Shown: positions 24,954 through 33,073 of the stretch, one piece after another
How positions within the stretch are numbered: the first letter of the stretch is position 1
Layout of the letters: every line of letters begins with the position of its first letter
Assembly (NCBI RefSeq): GCF_004309735.1
Contig: NZ_SIXC01000009.1
Coordinates: 81,555-114,646, forward strand
Reading direction: 5' to 3'
DNA length: 33,092 nt
Origin: Desulfovibrio legallii
Lineage (GTDB): Bacteria; Desulfobacterota; Desulfovibrionia; Desulfovibrionales; Desulfovibrionaceae
Translations under genes and position numbers: made by a program
Notes under the pieces: model-generated
Seen by the model: only the letters and a program-made list of their open reading frames with translations
What the model was told of the DNA's origin: nothing
Databases searched by the model: none

Positions 24954-26123
24954 ATGAAGTTGTTGCAAGTTGCCACTGCCTGCGCCCTGTCCCTGTTTGT
25001 GGGGCATGCGGCCATTGCCGCAGAAGCGCCCATCAAAATCGGTTTCCCCATCCCCCTCACGGGTGAAATCCCCAAGGTGGGCGAGGGCTCCAAGTACGCC
25101 GCCGAAATGCTGAAGGAAGAAATCAACGCCAAAGGCGGCCTGCAGGTGGGCGACAAGAAGTACCCCCTGGATTTCATTTACGAAGACAATGAATCCAAAC
25201 CCGAATCAGCCGTCAACGTCACCCTTAAGCTCATTGAGCGTGACAAGGTGCTGGCCATTGTGGGCCCGCAGTCCTCCCGGCAGGCCGTGCCCGCCGGCGG
25301 CGTGGCCAACGACGAGGAAGTGCCCCTGATCACCCCCTGGTCCACCAACCCGGAAGCCACCAAAGACCGCCCCTGGGTCTTCCGCGGAGCCTTCCTTGAT
25401 CCCTTCCAGGCTCCGGTGGCCGTGGACTTTGCCTCCAAGACCTTCAAGGCCAAAAAGGCCGCCGTGGTCTTTGAGGTTTCCAACGACTACTCCAAAGGCC
25501 TGGCCGACAACTTCAAGGAAGCCTTTGAAAAGGTGCACGGCAAGGGCTCTGTGGTGGCTATGGAATCCCACGGCCCCAAGGACCAGGACTTTTCCGCCCA
25601 GCTCACCAAGGTCATCGCGGCCAAGCCCGATTTCATCTTTGTGCCGGAGAACTACAGCTTCGCGGCCCTCATTGTGCCGCAGGCTCGTGACCTGGGCTAC
25701 AAGGGCCCCTTCATGGGCTCCGACGCCTGGGGTTCGGCCGAGCTCTTTAACCTCTGCGGCAAAGACTGTGTGGGCCAGTACTTCTCCACCCACTACACGG
25801 CTGAAGGAGCTACGGGCAAGACCAAGGAATTTATCGACAAATACCAGGCTAAATACGGCTATGTGCCGGACGATGTGGCCGCCCTTACCTGGGATTCCAT
25901 TAATATCGTGCTCAACGCCATCCAGCAGGCCGGCAAGATTGACCCGGACCTGAAAAAAGAGCGTAAGATCATCCGCGACAACATGGCCAACATGGCCAAA
26001 TTCGACGGCATCACCGGCAGCATGAAGTTTGACGCCAACCGCGACCCCATCAAGTGCGCGGTTATCGTGCGCGTAACGGACAAAGGCTCCTTTGCCTTTG
26101 TGGAATCGGTCTGCCCCAAATAA
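24954..26123 (+). CDS. livK: Branched-chain amino-acid ABC transporter, substrate-binding protein
   Basis: This is the periplasmic receptor of the high-affinity uptake system for leucine, isoleucine and valine (or a related amino acid). The 389-residue protein has a signal peptide (about 1-23, ...HAAIAA) and a type I periplasmic-binding fold starting IKIGFPIPLTGEIPKVGEGSKYAAEMLKEEINAKGG. IVGPQSSRQAVPAG and DAWGSAEL also fit the ligand-pocket pattern. A cysteine pair near KDC and NLC and a C-terminal SVCPK may form disulfides. GGGAGG lies upstream of ATG 24954. It heads the complete liv operon. The exact ligand cannot be told from sequence. Confidence 0.93.
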   Translation: MKLLQVATACALSLFVGHAAIAAEAPIKIGFPIPLTGEIPKVGEGSKYAAEMLKEEINAKGGLQVGDKKYPLDFIYEDNESKPESAVNVTLKLIERDKVLAIVGPQSSRQAVPAGGVANDEEVPLITPWSTNPEATKDRPWVFRGAFLDPFQAPVAVDFASKTFKAKKAAVVFEVSNDYSKGLADNFKEAFEKVHGKGSVVAMESHGPKDQDFSAQLTKVIAAKPDFIFVPENYSFAALIVPQARDLGYKGPFMGSDAWGSAELFNLCGKDCVGQYFSTHYTAEGATGKTKEFIDKYQAKYGYVPDDVAALTWDSINIVLNAIQQAGKIDPDLKKERKIIRDNMANMAKFDGITGSMKFDANRDPIKCAVIVRVTDKGSFAFVESVCPK

Positions 26124-26234
26124 CCTTTCAGCCAGCACTCAAGCGCGGCCCGCCCCGGCGGGCCGCGCTGCGTTGCAACGGCGGGGGCCCCCTGCCGCAC
26201 CGCCGCTTCCAACCGCCAGTCCAATGGGGATGCC

Positions 26235-27146
26235 ATGGATTTTCTGCTGCAACAAATGCTCAACGCCCTGCAGTGGGGCAGCTTTTATGCCCTCATCGCC
26301 TTGGGCTACACGCTGGTGTACGGCGTACTGCGCCTCATCAACTTCGCCCACGGCGACATCTTTATGGTAGGCGCGTATATTTCCTTCTTCGTCGCCACCT
26401 ATCTGCTCTCACCGGCCATAGGCCTCTCCAAGCCCGTCACCCTGTGGCTGACCATTGTGCTGACCATGCTGCTCACGGCCCTGGTGGGCGTCACTCTGGA
26501 GCGCATCGCCTACCGGCCCCTGCGGCGCAAGGGGGCGCACCGCCTGTATGTGGTCATCACGGCCCTCATGTGCGGTCTGATTCTGGAAAACGGCAACCTG
26601 GCCCTTCTGGGCGCCACCAAGCGCAAGCTGCCCGATCTGGTGGATAAGGTCGTCTACTCCATCGGGCCCCTGGTGGTCACCAACCTCAAGCTCTGGGTCA
26701 TCCTGGCCGCCATTGTGGTCTTTGCACTGCTGCAGACCGTGGTCACGCGCACCAAGGTGGGCATGGCCATGCGGGCCGTTTCCTGGGACCGCTTCGCCCT
26801 GCCGCTCATGGGCATCCCCCTGGACAGCGTCATTGTGGTGACCTTTGTACTGGGATCGGGCATTGCGGGCTTGGGGGGCATGCTCTTTGCCATGTGCTAC
26901 CCCAATCTGGAGCCCTACATGGGGGCCATGTTGGGCTGGAAGGCCTTTATCGCCGCCGTGGTGGGCGGCATAGGCGACATCCGCGGGGCCTTTGTGGGCG
27001 GTTTCCTCCTGGCCTTTGTGGAAATTATGGTGGTGGCCTTTTTGCCTTCCACCTATATGGATTTGTTTTCATTCACCATTCTGCTGCTGATCCTGTGGGT
27101 GCGGCCCACGGGTATTTTCGGCATGCCGCAGACGACCAAAATCTAG
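26235..27146 (+). CDS. livH: Branched-chain amino-acid ABC transporter permease LivH
   Basis: One of the two membrane subunits forming the transport path. The 303-residue protein opens MDFLLQQMLNALQWGSFYALIALGY and has the LivH signatures GVLRLINFAHGD, near residue 35, and FIAAVVGGIGDIRGAFVGG in the second half, with about eight hydrophobic segments. GGGGA precedes the ATG. It follows livK after 111 nt, a gap that would allow more receptor than permease to be made, and precedes livM by 12 nt. Confidence 0.94.
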   Translation: MDFLLQQMLNALQWGSFYALIALGYTLVYGVLRLINFAHGDIFMVGAYISFFVATYLLSPAIGLSKPVTLWLTIVLTMLLTALVGVTLERIAYRPLRRKGAHRLYVVITALMCGLILENGNLALLGATKRKLPDLVDKVVYSIGPLVVTNLKLWVILAAIVVFALLQTVVTRTKVGMAMRAVSWDRFALPLMGIPLDSVIVVTFVLGSGIAGLGGMLFAMCYPNLEPYMGAMLGWKAFIAAVVGGIGDIRGAFVGGFLLAFVEIMVVAFLPSTYMDLFSFTILLLILWVRPTGIFGMPQTTKI

Positions 27147-27158
27147 CCGGAGCGTCCG

Positions 27159-28322
27159 ATGCTGACAGTGTTTGTACAAGCGGCTCTTCTGATCCTTGCC
27201 GTGCTCTGCTTCGGTTACGCCGTCAAACGCGCCCTGCGGCAGAAAAAGATCGACTGCCTCATTTTCCTTCTGGGCGGCACGTTACTGGTGCTGGCCGAAT
27301 ACTTTTCCTGGATTGACGGCTACTGGCTTTCAGTCATCAAGTTCATGGGCCTCAACGTCATTTTTGCCGCCAGTCTCAACCTGGTCAACGGCTATATGGG
27401 CGAATTTTCCTGTGGGCACGCGGGCTTCATGTGCGTGGGGGCCTATGTGGGCGGGCTTTTGACCATCCTGCTCTTTACCAAAAACAAGCTGCTCGGCGCG
27501 CCCCTGCTGCCGCCGGAACTGGCCCCCCTGCTCTTTCCCGGCGTCCTGGCTGTGGCGGGCCTGGTGGCCGCGCTGTTTGGTCTGCTGGTGGCGCTGCCCT
27601 CCTTCAAAACCCGTGACGACTACCTGGCCATCATCACTATCGCAGCCAACTATATTATCATTGCGCTGATCATCAATATAGACGCCGTGGGCGGCCCGCG
27701 GGGCCTTTCCGGCATGCGCGGGGCCGTGCGCGCCATGGAGCGCGTGGCCGACATCCCCTGGATGATGATCTGGATTGTGCTCTCGGTCATGGCCAGCGTC
27801 ATGCTGCTTTACCGGCTGGTCAACAGCACCCTGGGCAAGGGCATCCCTGCTGTCTGTCAGAACGAGGTGGCTGCGGAAATTATGAGCGTCAACACCAAGA
27901 AGGTGAAGCTCACGGCCTTTATGGTTTCGGCCGGCATCGCCGGGGTGGCCGGGGCGCTCTACGCCCACCTCTTCAGCTCCATCTACGCCAACAGCTTTGG
28001 CATCATGAAGTCCACGGAAGCCATGGTCATGGTCTATCTGGGCGGCATGGGCTCCCTTTCCGGTTCGGTGCTGGCGGCCATCATGTTCACGCTGCTCATC
28101 GAGCTGCTGCGCTTTGCCCTGCCGGCCCTGAGCGACGTTCTGCAGCATGTGCCCTTTGTTCCGGACTCCTTCGTCATCAGCCAGGAATGGAAGTGGGTCA
28201 TCATCCCCCTCATCCTTATCCTGCTCATGCAGTTCCGCCCCGAAGGCCTTCTGGGCAACAGGGAGCTGACGCAGGCCTTTCCCCGGCTGAAGCGCCTGCT
28301 GACTATCGGCAAGGCGGACTAG
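27159..28322 (+). CDS. livM: Branched-chain amino-acid ABC transporter permease LivM
   Basis: The second membrane subunit. The 387-residue protein has about ten hydrophobic segments. The LivM core includes LNLVNGYMGEFSCGHAGFM (about 72-90), the cytoplasmic-loop motif KTRDDYLAIITIA, VGGPRGLSGM and YLGGMGSLSGSVLAA near the C-terminus. An extra pair of N-terminal segments before the core (residues 1-55) makes it longer than LivH. A CCGGAG ribosome site lies 6 nt ahead. Confidence 0.94.
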   Translation: MLTVFVQAALLILAVLCFGYAVKRALRQKKIDCLIFLLGGTLLVLAEYFSWIDGYWLSVIKFMGLNVIFAASLNLVNGYMGEFSCGHAGFMCVGAYVGGLLTILLFTKNKLLGAPLLPPELAPLLFPGVLAVAGLVAALFGLLVALPSFKTRDDYLAIITIAANYIIIALIINIDAVGGPRGLSGMRGAVRAMERVADIPWMMIWIVLSVMASVMLLYRLVNSTLGKGIPAVCQNEVAAEIMSVNTKKVKLTAFMVSAGIAGVAGALYAHLFSSIYANSFGIMKSTEAMVMVYLGGMGSLSGSVLAAIMFTLLIELLRFALPALSDVLQHVPFVPDSFVISQEWKWVIIPLILILLMQFRPEGLLGNRELTQAFPRLKRLLTIGKAD

Positions 28323-28364
28323 CCCCCTTCCCCATCGCACTGACAACTATTGCGGGAGCTGACC

Positions 28365-29135
28365 TTGGCACTGTTTGAAATGAAAGAAGTCACGCAACGC
28401 TTCGGCGGGCTTATCGCGCTGACGGATTTTTCCATCGCCATTGAAGACCACACCCTGGTGGGCCTTATCGGCCCCAACGGCGCGGGCAAAACCACGGTCT
28501 TCAACCTGGCCTCGGGCTTCTACCACCCCACCGAGGGGCAGATCGTCTTTGACGGCCACGTTTACAACCACAAGCTGGAGCCCCACCAGGTCACAGCCAT
28601 GGGTATGGCCCGCACCTTCCAGAATATCCGCCTCTGGAACGACATGACCGTGACAGACAACATCTGCGTTTCACAGTACTCCCGCCTGGGCTACAACCTG
28701 CTGGACGTCTGGAGCAACAACGCGCGCTATGGCCGCGAAGAACAGCGCGTGCGCCACAAAGCAGCGAAAATACTTGAAATAATGGAGCTGACCGACGTGG
28801 CCCAGGAATGTCCCAAAAACCTGCCCTACGGCCTGCAGCGCCGGGTGGAGCTGGCCCGCGCCCTTTCCACCGACCCCAAGCTGCTTTTGCTGGACGAACC
28901 GGCCGCGGGGCTCAACTCTGCCGACGTGGACGGGCTCATCAAGCACATCCGCTGGATTTACGACGAATTCAAAATCGCCATCTGGATGATCGAACACCAG
29001 ATGAAGGTAGTCATGTCCTTGTGTCAGGACATTATGGTGGTGGAATTTGGCAAGACCATCGCCCAGGGCACGCCGCAGGAAATCCAGTCCAACCCCGAAG
29101 TCATCAAAGCCTACCTGGGCGACGAGAACGTATAA
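28365..29135 (+). CDS. livG: Branched-chain amino-acid ABC transporter ATPase LivG
   Basis: The first of two ATPase subunits. From TTG 28365 the protein has 256 residues: Walker A GPNGAGKT (36-43), Q-loop in RTFQNIRLW (83-91), the LivG-type signature LPYGLQRR (153-160), Walker B LLLLDEPA (173-180) and H-loop His211. TTG 28365 is chosen because GGGAG lies 6 nt ahead; the ATG at 28380 is 21 nt from that site and would shorten the N-terminus, and TTG 28350 lies before it. The stop overlaps the start of livF by one base (TAATG). Confidence 0.93.
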   Translation: MALFEMKEVTQRFGGLIALTDFSIAIEDHTLVGLIGPNGAGKTTVFNLASGFYHPTEGQIVFDGHVYNHKLEPHQVTAMGMARTFQNIRLWNDMTVTDNICVSQYSRLGYNLLDVWSNNARYGREEQRVRHKAAKILEIMELTDVAQECPKNLPYGLQRRVELARALSTDPKLLLLDEPAAGLNSADVDGLIKHIRWIYDEFKIAIWMIEHQMKVVMSLCQDIMVVEFGKTIAQGTPQEIQSNPEVIKAYLGDENV

Positions 29136-29857
29136 TGCTGTTGGAAGTTGAAAATCTGTACGCCGGCTATGGCAAGATCGAAGCCCTTCACGGCATCTCT
29201 TTTCATGTGGAAAAGGGCGAAATTGTCACCCTTATCGGCGCCAACGGCGCGGGAAAATCCACCACGCTCAAGGCCATTATGCGCCTGCCGCCGCCGGAAT
29301 CGCCCACAGTGCTCAACGGCGACATCCGCTTCAACGGCGCTTCCATTCTCAAGACCGAGCCGCACCATGTGGTGGCCCATCTACGCATGGACCTGGTGCC
29401 TGAAGGACGCCACATCTTCGGCAATCTTACGGTGAACGAAAACCTCAAACTTGCCACCTGGACCCGCAAGGACGACGATATCCAGAAGGATATGGAGCGC
29501 GTGTTTGAGCTGTTTCCCCGCCTGCGCGAACGCATGCACCAGCGCAGCGACACGCTTTCGGGCGGTGAACAGCAGATGCTGGCCGTGGGCCGCGCCCTCA
29601 TGACCCGCTGCTCCGTGCTGCTGCTGGACGAACCCTCCATGGGGCTCTCGCCCCTGCTCATGTACGACATGTTCCGCACCCTCAAAAAGCTCAACAGCGA
29701 GGGCCTCACCGTGGTGGTGGTGGAACAGAACGCCCGCCTGGCCCTGCAGGTGGCCGACCGGGGCTATGTGCTGGACACGGGTTCTATTGTGGCTTCGGGT
29801 ACCGCCGCCGAACTGGCCGCCACGCCGGAAATCAAGGCCGCCTATCTGGGGGCGTGA
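29135..29857 (+). CDS. livF: Branched-chain amino-acid ABC transporter ATPase LivF
   Basis: The second ATPase subunit, 240 residues: Walker A GANGAGKS (35-42), LVPEGRHIFGNLTVNENL (88-104), signature LSGGEQQMLA (141-150), Walker B VLLLDEPSMGLSP (161-173) and the LivF-type switch VVVEQNA (194-200). The ATG shares its first base with the last base of the livG stop, so translation is coupled. It ends the liv operon. Confidence 0.95.
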   Translation: MLLEVENLYAGYGKIEALHGISFHVEKGEIVTLIGANGAGKSTTLKAIMRLPPPESPTVLNGDIRFNGASILKTEPHHVVAHLRMDLVPEGRHIFGNLTVNENLKLATWTRKDDDIQKDMERVFELFPRLRERMHQRSDTLSGGEQQMLAVGRALMTRCSVLLLDEPSMGLSPLLMYDMFRTLKKLNSEGLTVVVVEQNARLALQVADRGYVLDTGSIVASGTAAELAATPEIKAAYLGA

Positions 29858-30203
29858 GGACACACACCCAGAGCCGTTCGTGCAAGGCAGCCCAGGACAA
29901 AGCCAGGGACGGAGCCGGGGGCGCAGCGCGTGCGGCGCTCTCGCCCCCCAACCGTTCTTCCTTCCGCATTATGTTGCGTTTGCACCGCACTCCACACGGT
30001 TGCGCTGACCAAAGGCACGCGCAACGCTTTCTGCAAAAGGCCTGGGCTCCTCACCGGGCAACACGCAATAGTGATGTTGACGGGCAGGCTGCAGCGTTGC
30101 TGCACGGCAACGGTATTTTTTGAGGGGTCTTGTACTGCCGCAAGGTTTATGGCGGTCGTGGCCCGGCAGGAAGAGACTGCAGGTCTTGGCGGGGAAAAAG
30201 CGT
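29858..30203. other. Intergenic stretch after livF
   Basis: About 345 nt between the convergent livF and YigZ-type genes, with no credible gene or tRNA. A GC hairpin (29917-29923 with 29942-29948, plus an inner 5-bp stem) lies 60 nt after livF and lacks a U-run. The better terminator lies at 30095-30121. The part in between is rich in small complementary segments and might be a structured 3' UTR or small RNA. Confidence 0.45.
30095..30121 (+). terminator. Probable intrinsic terminator of the liv operon
   Basis: A 6-bp stem cgttgc/gcaacg (30095-30100 with 30107-30112) and a 6-nt loop are followed by gtatttttt. The stem is short, but it is the only clear U-run structure between livF and the convergent gene. 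Confidence 0.5.
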
Positions 30204-30851
30204 TCAGTCGGCCGCATCCACAGTCCGTACGCAGATGGCCGCCCCGTTGCTCACACCGGCCAGGGCGGCACAGAAGGCGCTTTCCTGCTCCTCCGGCAAG
30301 CGCAGGGTCAGGCTGGCCGCCACGGCATAGTCCTCGTCCACAATGCTTACTTCATGGACAGGCAGCAGACGACGCAGGGCGTCCAGGCAAGCGTAGTCCA
30401 CGGTCACCATCAGCCGGATTTGCGGTACCCGTTCACATAGGACCAGACTTTCCAGGTTTTGCCGCACGCTGTCCTGGTAGGCGCGCACCAGACCGCCCGT
30501 GCCCAGCTTTACGCCACCAAACCAGCGGCTGACCACGACACAGATTTCGCCCACAGGACTGTGCAGCAAAACCTGCAGCATGGGCCGTCCGGCCGTGCCG
30601 TGGGGCTCGCCGTCGTCCGAAGAACCGATCTGCGCCGTATGCCCCGGCGGGCCCGCCACATAGGCCCAGCAATTGTGGGTTGCATCGGTGTGGCGACGTC
30701 GCAGCGCCTCCACAAAGGCCCGCGCCGCAGTCGGCCCCGACGTATGCGCGCTTTGAGCCAAAAAACGGCTGCGGCGAATGACAAGCTCGGTGCAGTGGGG
30801 CGCGTCTGGCGCAGCCGCAGGCACGGGATACCGGCTGCGAGGGGCGCTCAT
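30204..30851 (-). CDS. yigZ: YigZ/IMPACT family protein
   Basis: A 215-residue protein of the IMPACT N-terminal family (UPF0029). The diagnostic motifs are present: RRSRFLAQ near residue 27, the DDGEPHGTAGRPML block (about 79-92) and SRWFGGVKLGTGGLVRAY (about 107-124), followed by the ferredoxin-like C-terminal domain of about 70 residues. Bacterial members have no settled biochemical role; the eukaryotic relative modulates the kinase Gcn2. ATG 30851 gives a length close to E. coli YigZ (about 204); the upstream TTG at 30884 lacks support. It converges on livF and is divergent from the rubrerythrin gene. Confidence 0.92.
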   Translation of the reverse strand: MSAPRSRYPVPAAAPDAPHCTELVIRRSRFLAQSAHTSGPTAARAFVEALRRRHTDATHNCWAYVAGPPGHTAQIGSSDDGEPHGTAGRPMLQVLLHSPVGEICVVVSRWFGGVKLGTGGLVRAYQDSVRQNLESLVLCERVPQIRLMVTVDYACLDALRRLLPVHEVSIVDEDYAVAASLTLRLPEEQESAFCAALAGVSNGAAICVRTVDAAD

Positions 30852-30956
30852 GCCCAGGCCCGGAAACAATGGGAAGCAGTGCAAAGCATGTCTTTTTGTA
30901 GCGGGGCCAGCAAATTATGGCAATGGCGCTGCCGATAAATTTTTTACTGAAAACGC

Positions 30957-31001
30957 TTTACAAACGGAATATTCTTCGTTAAATAGGAATCGTTCTCAAT
31001 C
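30957..31001 (+). promoter_or_regulatory. Rubrerythrin promoter overlapped by a Fur/PerR-like box
   Basis: TTTACA (30957-30962) and TTAAAT or TAAATA (30979-30985) form a 16-17 nt spaced promoter. The imperfect 7-1-7 dyad at 30982-31001, read on the minus strand as TGAGAAC-G-ATTCCTA, resembles Fur-family boxes and covers the -10. By family knowledge a Fur or PerR repressor bound there would lift in iron limitation or peroxide stress. The match is partial. Confidence 0.45.
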
Positions 31002-31033
31002 AATAGCAACCTTAAGCAAATAAGGAGAAGACA

Positions 31034-31525
31034 ATGAGCAAGACGCAGGACAATCTCATGGCGGCTTTCGCGGGCGAATCGCAGGCCAACCGCAAGTACC
31101 TGGCTTTCGCCCAGGTGGCGGACAAGGAAGGCCTGCCCCAGGTAGCCAAACTTTTCCGCGCCGCTGCGGCCGCCGAGACGGTTCACGCACACGCCCACCT
31201 GCGCAATGCCGGCAAAATCGGCGACACCGCCGCCAATCTCAAGTCCGCCATTGAGGGTGAAACGTACGAATTTACCCAGATGTACCCAGAAATGGTGAAG
31301 GAAGCCAAAGACGAAGGCCAGAACGCCATTGCCAAGTACTTCGGCTTTGCCAATGAGGTGGAAGGCGTGCATGCAGAGCTGTACAAAAAGGCGCTGGAGA
31401 ACCCCGGTGGCCTGCCTGCTACGGACTACTACGTCTGCAAGATCTGCGGCTACACCCACGAAGGGCCCTGTGACGCCTGTCCCGTGTGTGGCGGCGGCGC
31501 GGCGGCTTTCTTTAAGGTTGATTAA
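31034..31525 (+). CDS. rbr: Rubrerythrin
   Basis: A non-heme diiron peroxidase that reduces hydrogen peroxide in the cytoplasm of anaerobes. The 163-residue protein has the four-helix diiron domain with Glu15 (AFAGESQAN), Glu48-x-x-His51 and Glu110-x-x-His113. A C-terminal rubredoxin-like iron site has CKIC (135-138) and CPVC (149-152). The rubredoxin loop is two residues shorter than in classical rubrerythrin and carries an extra cysteine (Cys146). The domain order with the rubredoxin at the C-terminus is that of typical rubrerythrin. AAGGAG is 8 nt ahead of the ATG. It is monocistronic with its own promoter and terminator. Confidence 0.94.
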   Translation: MSKTQDNLMAAFAGESQANRKYLAFAQVADKEGLPQVAKLFRAAAAAETVHAHAHLRNAGKIGDTAANLKSAIEGETYEFTQMYPEMVKEAKDEGQNAIAKYFGFANEVEGVHAELYKKALENPGGLPATDYYVCKICGYTHEGPCDACPVCGGGAAAFFKVD

Positions 31526-31572
31526 GCCCGCACCGACAGTGCTGCAGGATTTTTATTCCTGATTGTGCTAAC

Positions 31573-31612
31573 GCCCCTTTCTGCCAGAACTCTCCGGCAG
31601 GGAGGGGCTTTT
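31573..31612 (+). terminator. Intrinsic terminator of the rubrerythrin gene
   Basis: A 13-bp stem with two G:U pairs (31573-31585 with 31596-31608), a 10-nt loop and a following tttt lie 47 nt after the stop codon. Confidence 0.8.
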
Positions 31613-31642
31613 AGCTGTGTTCTCCCCGCTTGGGAGAGGCCT

Positions 31643-31767
31643 AGAGCAGTTAGCGAATGAAATGAGCTAACTGCTCTGCAAGGATTTTCTTGAAAATCCT
31701 TGCCACGAAATGCAAGAAGGCAGGCTTTTGCCTGCCGTAAGCGAGCATTTCAAGCGTTAAATGCTCT
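31643..31767 (-). mobile_element. 125-bp MITE-like repeat, copy 2
   Basis: Inverted copy of 21405-21529 (three differences). This copy has intact internal hairpins: agagcagttagc/gctaactgctct (12 bp), gcaaggatttt/aaaatccttgc (11 bp), ggcaggc/gcctgcc (7 bp) and agcattt/aaatgct (7 bp). It reads ctagagca at its left edge and tgctctag at its right edge, so a TA lies on each side of the gagca/tgctc ends, which would fit a TA target duplication. It sits 30 nt after the rubrerythrin terminator. Confidence 0.8.
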
Positions 31768-32372
31768 AGTAAAGACGAATACCTTTAAAAATATGTAGTC
31801 TCAAAGTTTATGGCACGCTCGTTCCGGCGCTTAAGCGCAAAAATAAATTGTGCTTGCACCTCCACGACGGGCGTCTGCTTACGCGACCGCCAGGCATTTC
31901 AAACTTGAAAGGCCCTGGGCGTTGCAGTCTCCATGGCTGGTCGTGGTCGCAGCTGGACAACATAATAATCAAACGACGTTGGCGCGCACTCAAGTGCGCA
32001 TGCGCATGTCTGTACGCTGGTGAACCGGCTCGGGAGCTCGTGCGGCGCCGACAAAGGGATCAACGTTTATAACCGGCTCCGCCCACACGGCAGCCCAGAC
32101 AGATTTCTGCCGGACCGTTATCACAAACAAGCGAGTGTGACAGCAGTCTGATACGGGGAAAACCGCCAACAAAATGCCTGGTGCGGCCAGGATAAACCGG
32201 GACCACTTCACCCATTGCCGAGCCCCCGGGGAAGTTGCAGAATCCCCTTGTCCAGATGGCATTTCCTCCGTGGGCCGCACACCGGCATTGCGCCCGATCC
32301 GGCTTTCCGGCGGCAAAGGCTCATGCGCGTGGGCGAAGAATCTGTTATTAACACAACCAGGCAGAATGACAA
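31768..32372. other. Gene-poor stretch before the VOC gene
   Basis: About 600 nt in which I find no supported gene. It starts AT-rich and contains copy B of a diverged repeat (31820-31884), a gcgcac/gtgcgc hairpin near 31984-31999 and mixed-composition DNA after 32050. Frames on either strand are short, without ribosome sites or recognisable motifs. It may hold decayed sequence. Confidence 0.45.
31820..31884 (-). repeat. Diverged intergenic repeat, copy B
   Basis: Partner of 14409-14470, in the same orientation. Shared blocks are aagcag, cgtggagg, tattt.gcgc and ttaagcgccgg; differences include a 2-nt gap on either side. Confidence 0.5.
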
Positions 32373-32777
32373 ATGAAACCCGGCATTACCTATACCTTTC
32401 ACCACACCGGCATTCCCACCCACGAAATCAGGGACAACGAACTTTATAGCCCGCAGGCGGGCATGTATACTTCCGACAATCCTGGGAAATTCAAAATTCA
32501 ATGGCACAGATTTGATGCGGATTCGCCCTTGCACCCCCTGCTGCGCACACTGCCGCATGTGGCCTTTGCTGTCAGCGACCTGCACGCGGCCATTGCGGGT
32601 GAAGAGGTCATCCTCGGTCCCTATGAACCCATTGATGACTACTGGGTCGCGGTAATTAACGATGCCGGCGTTCCGGTGGAGCTTATCCAGACCTCGCTTT
32701 CCGATGCCGAGCTCTGGGCACGGGCCAGGGCTGGCCAGGGCGCGCTATATGGCAATAAAAAACTCTTTTTGCGGTAG
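32373..32777 (+). CDS. VOC-fold (glyoxalase-like) protein
   Basis: A 134-residue protein with the features of one vicinal-oxygen-chelate module. These are an N-terminal FHHTGIPTHE strand with a possible metal-binding histidine pair, PHVAFAVSDLHAAIAGEEVILGPY in the middle (the HVAFxVxDL strand typical of the fold) and VAVINDAGVPVELIQT towards the end (the NDxGxPVEL strand). Family members include isomerases, dioxygenases and resistance proteins; the substrate here is unknown. The ribosome site is weak. It is isolated and converges on the rRNA operon. Confidence 0.78.
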   Translation: MKPGITYTFHHTGIPTHEIRDNELYSPQAGMYTSDNPGKFKIQWHRFDADSPLHPLLRTLPHVAFAVSDLHAAIAGEEVILGPYEPIDDYWVAVINDAGVPVELIQTSLSDAELWARARAGQGALYGNKKLFLR

Positions 32778-32796
32778 CGGCCGGGATTTTTACGCA

Positions 32797-32817
32797 GCCT
32801 ACTTTCCCACATGACGT
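32797..32817 (-). pseudogene. 21-bp fragment of 5S rRNA
   Basis: These 21 bases are identical to 32970-32990 in the 3' part of the adjacent 5S gene and have the same orientation. The sequence diverges immediately on both sides except for a few bases. It looks like the leftover of a second 5S copy or a past rearrangement at the end of the rRNA operon. Confidence 0.7.
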
Positions 32818-32906
32818 CGCCTTTAGCCGTTGCCGGGTGGCGGCTTACGGGCAAGGACAGCCGGTCAGTGCGCGGGCAGCGCACAACCGCAACGAGAACA
32901 GCGCGC

Positions 32907-32949
32907 AAAAACAAACGCCCCTCGCGCTGTTGAGCGGCGAGGGGCGTTT
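32907..32949 (-). terminator. Intrinsic terminator of the rRNA operon
   Basis: A perfect 13-bp stem (aaacgcccctcgc, 32913-32925, with 32937-32949) with an 11-nt loop is followed on the minus strand by gtttttg. It lies 10 nt past the 3' end of 5S rRNA. Confidence 0.88.
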
Positions 32950-32959
32950 ATGAGCAATC

Positions 32960-33073
32960 TTTGGCGACGGCCTACTTTCCCACATGACGTTATGCAGTAT
33001 CATCGGCGATGGAGAGCTTAACTACCGAGTTCGGAATGGGTTCGGGTGTACCCTCTCCTCCATGGTCACCAAA
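32960..33073 (-). rRNA. rrf: 5S ribosomal RNA
   Basis: The minus strand reads as a complete 5S rRNA of about 114 nt: the ends tttggtgac and gtcgccaaa pair as helix I. The conserved CCCGAACCCATTCCGAACTC segment (loop B/C) and the GGGAAAGTAGG 3' arm are in place. 23S and 16S should follow to the right beyond the window, transcribed towards this gene. Confidence 0.96.

Noticed and set aside
30918..30932. Sigma54-like TGGCA...TGC pattern upstream of rubrerythrin
   Set aside because: The -12 element is imperfect, a sigma70 promoter with a Fur-like box fits the gene better, and such matches arise often in GC-rich DNA.
31990..32316. Minus-strand frame of 108 codons in the gene-poor region
   Set aside because: No ribosome site or family motif; composition is irregular.
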